Source: Micrasema longulum
Taxonomy: Eukaryota; Arthropoda; Insecta; Trichoptera; Brachycentridae
NCBI GenBank assembly: GCA_022494885.1
Contig: JAGVSM010005053.1
Span: forward strand, 124,001 to 188,000
Length of the DNA stretch: 64,000 bases
Direction: 5' to 3'
The notes below the pieces were generated by a model. The model saw only the letters and a program-made list of their open reading frames with translations. It did no database searches and had not been told where the DNA came from. Shown piece by piece: positions 57,719-64,000 of this stretch. Position numbers and translations under genes: made by a program. Numbering within the stretch: the stretch's first letter is position 1; each line of letters opens with the position of its first letter.

Positions 57719-57980
57719 TGTCGGCTTCTCGGTGTAACGGTCAGTGCGTTTGGCTACCATGCAAGATGTCCCGAGTTCGATTCCCGACATGGTTGATATG
57801 AAATATTTATTTCAAAGGGTGTTTTTACAGTAGAATATTTCACAATCCTTGGACTGATACCTGAAGCGTAAGACTGACCATCTTACCTTCATGTAACAAA
57901 AAAAAATAGACACGCTGCAATTGGTGTACCAATGCAATGCCCTATGCACCATTAGGTGCGGAAAGGAAATAATGATGATT
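57719..57980 (+). repeat. SINE-A, sense copy, short form
   Basis: Head TCTCGGTGTAACGGTCAGTG, B box CCGAGTTCGATTCCCG, body TTGATATGAAATATTTATTT, CCTTGGACTGATACCTGAAG, GACTGACCATCTTACCTTCA. The 3' end is CAATGCCCTATGCACCATTA, GGTGCG and an AATGATGATTATGAT tail. TATTTTT occurs on both sides (about 57712 and 57999) as a weak, low-complexity target-duplication candidate. Confidence 0.8.
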
Positions 57981-58009
57981 ATGATTTTTTATTATGATAT
58001 TTTTAGTTT

Positions 58010-58235
58010 GTTCAAATATTTGTAGACAAAAGACTGGATTTTACCCTCTAGGGAGGCACTAAAATCAACAGATGGAATAATTGAAGAAATGTGGATGTTT
58101 AAACATAGGCAAAATGGTGAATGTTACAGTGTGCCACTTAAACCAGCTAATGACAGGTCATAAGCCTTGTAAATTCCTGAACTTATATATTTCCTTTTCT
58201 AAAATGTTCTCCATCTCTGTTGTAATTTGTTAATA
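58010..58235. mobile_element. MITE-A copy, right part
   Basis: The flank is GTTCAAATATTTGTAGACAA, the spacer GTGGATGTTTAAACATAGGC, and the right arm CACTTAAACCAGCTAATGAC, AGGTCATAAGCCTTGTAAAT, TGTTCTCCATCTCTG. The left arm is largely deleted. Confidence 0.65.
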
Positions 58236-58784
58236 ATTTTTTATAATACACATAAACAGTTTGATAAGAAAATACACGGAATTCATATTTATTTTTTAAA
58301 ATCTTTAGTTATTCTTCAATATCAATATTGTCCCATTCGAAGTTATTACCATCGAATATGATCCCAAAGTAATAGTTAACTAGAGAAGCCCTTTAACTCT
58401 ATTGCATGGAACAAGAGCGTTCCAAATTCTTGGTTTGGTATTTAGTTTAACGACAAACGTGTAACGAACGGTTTCGGTTTACGCTTGCGATTCTCGACCT
58501 AAGTACCTACAGCCCGTTGCATTGCTGTAAACTGAATGTAATAATTCGTAAGGGTTGTAGTTAAACAAATATTTTATTTGGACCTCAACATTTGAAGCCG
58601 ACAAAAAATTTCTAAAATAAATAAAAAATACCTTTCTCCTACCTACTTTTTTTTAAACATGGTGTGATTTGACCAGCTGAAAGTCAATTTTTTTGGTCCA
58701 CTGCTAAAAGAGCTTACCTCTCTGAACAAAACCATTTACTGACAAGCCACAAGACCTGTTGATGAATATATTCCTTCAGAGTTT
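58236..58784. other. No gene seen
   Basis: AT-rich to mixed composition. GAGAG|GTAAGC on the minus strand near 58709 is a possible donor without a supporting exon. Confidence 0.4.
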
Positions 58785-58985
58785 TTTTATATTTTTTTTT
58801 ATTCATAAATTTCATAAAAAGTGCAAGTTTTTGTAAAATTCTAAACAAAACTACTTTTACACATCTAGTAAATTTTATCACTGTAAATCACCAAAAAAAG
58901 AGACTAACTCTTGTGCTTGGAGAGTGACTTACACTGTTTTAGTTGTTTATTTATAAGAGTTTATTTAATTTTAATACCATCTTGT
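58785..58985 (-). repeat. Non-LTR retrotransposon 3' UTR, 5'-truncated
   Basis: 58862-58974 matches 33659-33772 closely over about 113 bases (for example CTAACTCTTGTGCTTGGAGA, GTGACTTACACTGTTTTAGT, TATTTATAAGAGTTTAT). A reverse A-rich tail lies at 58785-58806. No coding sequence is retained. Confidence 0.65.
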
Positions 58986-59309
58986 TAAAATATAATTTAT
59001 ATTAATCAACCATCTTGTTGAAATATAATTTTCATATGCCTAACTGCATAAAATGCACATTTACAGCTGCATTTGAATTACAAATAATAATTACGCAAAA
59101 TTGTCACATCGCAAAAGTTTCGTCATATTTTTAATAATCCTATAGGCTAATTGATATTCAAAAACTGTCGTCTAGGTCTGAACTTAATGGGAGTTACGTG
59201 TTTCCAGTTCCATTTGATTTCATGAACACGAAGCTGAGTGGCGTAGGGTATTACTAAATTGTGGTCATTGAATAGTAATAATTTAAAATGATGTATTACC
59301 TAATCCACA
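58986..59309. other. No gene seen
   Basis: AT-rich with two CATCTTGTTRAAATATAATTT phrases (about 58979 and 59011) in tandem. Confidence 0.45.
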
Positions 59310-59612
59310 CTTATATTATAAATGCGAACGTGTAATTGTTTGGAGCGACCGATTGACGTAATTTTTTTGCAAAGAGATAGCCAGAGAGATGAAAATGGAA
59401 ATAAGCTACATTTCATCCCGAAAAAAAATATCGCTCCCTCGGGAAAAATATTAGCGTAAAAATAAATTGTTCTTTCACGTCGCAAAGAAGCGACTAATTG
59501 ACTTGATTTTTTGCATATGGATAGCCGAAAAGCTAATAAGTGTAAAAATATACTTTTCATCCCGAAAAAAACATCTCACTCCCTCGGGAAAAATCTTAAT
59601 GGAAAAATCCTT
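59310..59612 (-). repeat. Lepidopteran retroelement-derived repeat, tandemly duplicated core
   Basis: The start TATTATAAATGCGAACGTGT is the reverse of the family 3' end. The block with GACGTAATTTTTTTGCAAAG, AGATAGCC, CATTTCATCCCGAAAAAAAA and CTCCCTCGGGAAAAAT occurs twice in a row (about 59336-59467 and 59470-59612). CATCCCG..CTCCCTCGGG is the reverse of CCCGAGGGAG..CGGGATAAAAAG in the 12.4 kb copy. Two overlapping frames on opposite strands here are repeat by-products. Confidence 0.65.
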
Positions 59613-60149
59613 TTTTTTAAAGGAAAATAAATATTTGCGTTCTTATGATTTATCCAGATATTTCATTATCAAAAATATTTTCATATTACAAAAAAAAAAA
59701 GATCTTTAAACTCGTATTAAATACCGATAAATTAGATGTATTATAAATTTGATACGCGGTTCGATGAAATAATAATAATGAAGTAATCGTTATGTTCGCT
59801 GTGATGGCATCATTAGGGTAATAAGTTGCCTGAAGGGACAGATTAGATTGTCAAATAAATTAGATCTCGAATCAAAGGTAAATCGTTACGGTTAGATCAG
59901 CCGGCTGAGAGTTAAAACCTAGCCCTGAAGAGGAAAGAGATAATAGTTTTTGTAGTATAAAATTGATTTAATAACTAATTTAATCGAATCCGCTTTTGGT
60001 ATCGTAGAATTGTTAAGAAATCATGCTAAAAAGGTCTTTTTTCCTATTTTCTATTAGTCGATTTATTGTAAGAACGCTGATATTTCATTCGTTTAATAGA
60101 TAGGTCATGTGAAGGCATTCACAGTATAAGTATGACACCCACTACACAT
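59613..60149. other. No gene seen
   Basis: AT-rich with no recognised feature. Confidence 0.5.
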
Positions 60150-60300
60150 TTATTTATTTATTAATATACACGGCACGCAGTGCCTTTTACCTTAAAAAGA
60201 TACATATTTAAAATAATATAAACATTTCAATATAATGTGAAAAACTTAAAAATTAAATTGAAAAGTATTGTTTTACATAAATGCTGTATATAACACAGCA
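60150..60300 (-). repeat. Non-LTR retrotransposon 3' end with hairpin, antisense
   Basis: ATTTATTTATTTATTAATAT (tail in reverse), then ACGGCACGCAGTGCCTTTTA with the GGCAC-GCA-GTGCC hairpin; it matches 49.56-49.62 kb. AT-rich sequence to about 60.75 kb may be the degraded coding part. Confidence 0.6.
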
Positions 60301-61772
60301 GTTTTGTATAAAGAAAATATTTAGATATAAAAAAAAAATAAAAAAAATGTGAGTGGATAAAATTTGAAAATGAAAAATAATTTTTGAATATTTTTCTTTA
60401 AAAAGTACAACATATAAGTATATTAAAAACAATTAATTCTTTTGTCACAATTTATTTTAATTTTTTAAATAGTAATAATAATGACAATTAAAGTAATTTT
60501 AAAAATAAGTATGCACGTAAATATGGTACACAATAGTACCCATACAAAAGTAAACATAGAAAGCACTATAATCTAACAAATGTAAATTACCATTTATATT
60601 ATTGTAATGAAATATGTCAGTTTTTAATATGTCTAATGCTAAGTAAAATCGTATAACTTCTTGATGTCTACAAAGAGTACTAGGCTTGCTATAGCTCTCT
60701 TACTTTTCAAAATAATTAAGTAATATTTTGCAAAACAGGCCATAATTATTCGATTATTTTAATGAATTTTGGAAAATAGATTGTTAAAAAGTAAGTATAG
60801 ACATATTAAATTTTTGTTTTTAAATAATTGTACGTTAAAATCTCTCGTATTTTGCTTAGTAAAACAAGACGTTACAGCACCACTTGAAGAGAGGTTTTTA
60901 GCGCAGGTTTTCAAGAGTTAACTCTAATATATCATTTGTTTAACGTGAATCTCGATTTTATTTATGATGATTACACAGGAAATAAATCAAGTGAAACTTT
61001 GATTTCCCACATTCAAAAAACTATGATTTAAGATGTAAAGAAGTGTTTAATAACGAAGTTAAAACATAACTTTTGTTGGTTTTGTATAAATGTAGGTCTA
61101 ATAAACATTTCATATTCAAACTCTTGATTCGTATAAAAACGGGTAATTATCATTTAGCTCCGCAAATACTGTGGGAGGTTTGATTATAACAAATGTGTCT
61201 ATAATTACTGAATAAATAAATTATAAGGAAAGCAAATACAGCAAGCTACTACATCAATCTTTCTGATTGGATAATAAAGCGGATCTGAAAGAATGCTCGC
61301 AATGGCGCAATTAAAATTTGTTTGATTAAATATTTCCAGCGTTCATTAAGAATCAGAGCGGGCGGATCGGTTCGGATGTGAAAAACTTTTGGTGAAACAA
61401 TGTTTTCGTGCTCATGAAGCTGCCCAGCAAAACACAGGATCGGGAAAGGACGTTGGAAAACTTTTGCATTATGCTTAATCACTAAAGCCATTAAGGGAAT
61501 GGATATTGTATAGTATAGAACGGAATACGAGATTGTAGAGACAGAAGAGACTGGCTACAGAATTATAAAGGCATAAGATAGCTCTCTAATTGCTTCGAAG
61601 ATTGGTTCGGAAGCCTCGAAAAGAAATATAGGTAAAATAGGTTTACGGATGCCCTAATATATAGGCATTAATTATATAAAATACGATGAATTTACTTAAT
61701 CAAAACAATCAAAATAATTTGTTTGAATGTGCAATATCTATAGTCATGATCTAGGCAGACATGGCAAGCGTG
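60301..61772. other. No gene seen; unassigned frame at 61249-61491 (-)
   Basis: The minus strand at 61249-61491 is open for 80 codons with GC above background (for example FQRPFPILCFAGQLHEHENI). It is unrecognised and lacks splice support. The rest is AT-rich. Confidence 0.35.
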
Positions 61773-62470
61773 TCATCTCAAGTCAGGAGTGATAACACCG
61801 CTTGCTTCCTGGATGCTCGCCACATCGACAGTACTGTTTACTGAGATTTTGTTAACTCCTCTGAGGATCCTTGGCAGAGGGGAAAAGAATACGACGCTGG
61901 TTCTAAAATTTCCCACCGCAAAGACAGCGTTGGTACGCAAGTTACGGTCAGGTACAATTAGGTTAATCTGAGTAAGGATATCATGGGCATCTATGTAGTT
62001 AGATATTTTTTTGTGTGAGAATATTATACCAGGTAAAACCCTTCTGAACTCTAAGCTGAAATTGAGAAAGTGTTCTAGACAATTATAATAGTTAGATATA
62101 AAAGTAATTAATCCATTTCTGAATTTTACGTTGAACTGATCCAGTCTGCGTTTTATGAATATTATTATTTGGAGACCATATTAAATAATTAAACTCAAAA
62201 AAGCTAAAAACAAATGCTTTATGTAGTGTAATTGAAATTTTGGGGATTACAATGGCTTAGAAATTTTCAAAATAAATCCACGGATTTTGGATGCTCTCTT
62301 GGAGACAAAAATGGGTTTTTTAATGGAAGTTGCTAAATTGTTTCCTCGCTTATTATGCACAAGACCTATATTTACTGCAAAATATATGTTCCTTCTAACT
62401 ACTCTAACCATAGTGTGAGGATCTGGCAAGATAATCGGCTGTGGCCATGATAAGGAACGTCTCCGCATTA
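61773..62470 (-). pseudogene. Non-LTR retrotransposon RT thumb and C-terminus
   Basis: On the minus strand early frames give KRASKIRGFILKISKPL and FEFNYLIWSPNNNIHK, the LGFIxRxxKxF and xxFEYxSxIWSPxxxxH motifs of the Jockey/CR1-type thumb. After frameshifts an uninterrupted frame of about 90 codons (62043 down to the stop at 61773-61775) reads RVLPGIIFSHKKISNYIDAH, DILTQINLIVPDRNLRTNAV, FAVGNFRTSVVFFSPLPRIL, RGVNKISVNSTVDVASIQEA. The order DILxxINLxVPxRxLR, then SPLPRxxRxxN, is the family C-terminus. The catalytic core is absent. Confidence 0.8.
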
Positions 62471-63293
62471 TTTGCTTTATGAAGAGGAAACTAAAGAAAA
62501 CTTATTCAGGAGAAGCCGGAGTATTGACAGACATCAACAGGCCTTCCGTTTAACTTAGACAATGTTGGGCATTTCGGGTCCTTCTTTTGTTTATTTCAAA
62601 CTGAAAGAGAGCTGCGCTTTGTAACAAATTTATAAAAAGAACATTGAGTTCGTATTAATTAATACAATAGATAAAAAAAATGCAAAAGTCCACACGACAA
62701 TGATTTATTAAAATTGTTGTCAGGGGTCAGTATAATAATAAACAAATAGCAATTAACGGGAATATTAATTATTTAACTAATTCATAATTTGTCAATTAAC
62801 TTGCTGTGTACTATAGCGCTAGTACATGCATTCTTATCTGCATTTTAATGAGAAGAATCCAAAACAGACATCGGTCAAACAATTATTAGACAAAAATAAT
62901 AAAGGTGATTAGTAATTTCTTATATATTGTGATTTATTAGAGAATGATAATCAGATAATTAAAAAGGTACGTGTTTTATACAATTTTCGAATAAATTATA
63001 CAATAGTATAAATATTTCGCATTTTATACATAATTTCTCAGGTTCTTGACATCCTCATCATACAAAAATATCCCAGGTTTAAAAACAGAATAATGTTTTT
63101 TTTTAAATATATCAGTTATGGCTTATCACCTTGTTAATTGTTTTAATCTAGGAAAAGACTGAGGCTCTTTATGATTATTTAAATTATATTTAAAAATCTG
63201 TTTAATATGGTGATCGGTGACTAATATTATAGTATTTTTTGGAAATATCAAACACAGATAGTTTGTTTTGGTCCAAAATATGTTTTCACAATC
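62471..63293. other. No gene seen
   Basis: AT-rich sequence with no recognised repeat, intronic on the proposed gene model. Confidence 0.45.
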
Positions 63294-63378
63294 ACTTACC
63301 ATAAAAATACTGGTGTGCGAAGCCCAAAATGAGAGTCAAACAATGTGAACTTACCTGAAACAAATAAAAAACAATAAT
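63294..63378 (-). promoter_or_regulatory. Candidate recursive splice site 1 with potential RS-exon
   Basis: On the minus strand TTTATTTGTTTCAG|GTAAGT joins a long pyrimidine tract and acceptor directly to a consensus donor at 63354/63355. Fifty-five bases later a second donor follows, TATG|GTAAGTG (63299-63294). This is the layout of a recursive splice site followed by a short RS-exon that can be skipped by re-splicing from its own first bases. No known repeat family overlaps it. If the 55 bases are kept, it is an ordinary short exon. Confidence 0.55.
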
Positions 63379-63640
63379 TAAATGATGTACGGAGAATTAC
63401 GAATATCTATATTATTTCTGTACTTAAAAAAAGACATATTGTTTTTATTTCAAGTTGGTTGCTTATTTGTACCAAGGAGATTTTATTGTATTTTCAGTAA
63501 TTGTCGACATAAAAACTACATACATCTTTATAATATAAAAGGCAATATTCGTATGTCGGTCATTGATAGACCAAATAACTACTGGACCGATTTACTTCAT
63601 ACAAACGTATTCTCATATTTTATCACTCGATTATGGCGCT
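63379..63640 (-). repeat. Possible lepidopteran retroelement-derived repeat (end fragment)
   Basis: TATAATATAAAAGGCAATAT, GTATGTCGGTC and ACTACTGGACCGATTTACTT (about 63525-63600) resemble the reverse of the family 3' region, in which a phrase close to AAATCGGTTCAGTAGTT precedes the end. The match is from memory and weak. The open frame across 63382-63642 is not considered a gene. Confidence 0.3.
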
Positions 63641-63864
63641 AGAGCGGTTATTTATTTATTTATCTATTTTAGATGAACATAAAAGGCCAGAAATGCAGTT
63701 GTCTTTGTCGCACAGTATTGTGAAGGCATCTGCAAGACAGTGACAGAAAAACCATTTTCAGAACCCTGTTACGCATATCCTCACAATTAACGTAATCCAA
63801 AACACAAAAATTACAATGTATATGAATATATTTAATTTGAAATAAATACAATAATTGATATCAA

Positions 63865-64000
63865 ACTTTTGATTCCAATATTTGTCTATGAACATTTGGA
63901 CAAACTCAAATATTGTAATGAAACCAACTGGTCCAAGACGAAGTTTAAAAATTGAAAAATTGTTTTCAGGCGTTGCCGAGTATGTGAAATAATTCAGTCA
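63865..64000. mobile_element. MITE-A, cut by the window edge
   Basis: TTGTCTATGAACATTTGGAC, AAACTCAAATATTGTAATG and GTTTTCAGGCGTTGCCGAGT match the outer flank at 29.05 kb and the internal phrase at 11.5 kb. The element continues beyond base 64000. Confidence 0.55.

Noticed and set aside
1..64000. CRISPR arrays, operons, prophage or other prokaryotic systems
   Set aside because: No regularly spaced repeats, ribosome binding site patterns or gene clusters. Base composition, SINEs and splice signals are those of an insect genome.

Overview
The window reads as non-coding insect DNA, most likely from a moth or butterfly. It is strongly AT-rich, has no intact long open reading frame, and is packed with decayed transposable elements. 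The Lepidoptera call rests on two repeats recalled from that order: a SINE-like repeat whose head reads about ATCACGCCGTTTCCCCGTA (copies near 14.1, 25.1 and 57.5 kb), and a retroelement-derived repeat containing TTTACCCGCAGTTTCGCTCG (12.4 kb, with antisense relatives at 59.3 and 63.5 kb). No search was run, so this is inference.

Host gene signal is sparse but consistent. On the minus strand at 34721-34858 there is a small exon with a pyrimidine-rich acceptor, an ATG, 41 clean codons and an AAG|GTGAGT donor. Upstream on the same strand are two sites where a pyrimidine tract and AG run straight into GTAAGT (56.05 kb and 63.35 kb), the form of recursive (ratchet) splice sites. The second is followed by a 55-base potential RS-exon with its own GTAAGT donor. 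The simplest model is one minus-strand gene whose 5' exon lies beyond the right edge, with a first intron over 28 kb long that is removed in steps, and another long intron to the left of 34.7 kb. I do not recognise the protein.

The rest is mostly mobile-element debris. Non-LTR retrotransposon 3' ends, mostly reverse transcriptase C-termini of Jockey/CR1 type, lie at 4.8-5.85, 9.2, 20.4, 23.0, 32.3, 33.6, 37.0, 39.4, 43.2, 44.0, 46.3, 47.1, 49.6, 58.8, 60.2 and 61.8-62.5 kb. There is an ORF1 relic with a PHD-like finger at 35.6 kb and an RTE-type C-terminus at 54.4 kb. tRNA-derived SINEs form at least three families: SINE-A (about eleven copies), SINE-B (four) and SINE-C (two). One SINE-C is inserted inside a SINE-A with a visible target duplication. 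DNA transposons include a mariner relic (42.6 kb), a 1.1 kb element with terminal and subterminal repeats and a PHD-finger tail (17.4-18.5 kb), and three inverted-repeat MITE-like families. A GC-rich island at 14.3-15.3 kb ends in a primer-binding-site-like motif and may be an LTR.

No intact tRNA or rRNA gene, CRISPR array or operon was found. The family names SINE-A/B/C, MITE-A/B/C and Repeat-D are local labels based on copies seen inside this window. Most repeat boundaries are good to about 10-30 bases.
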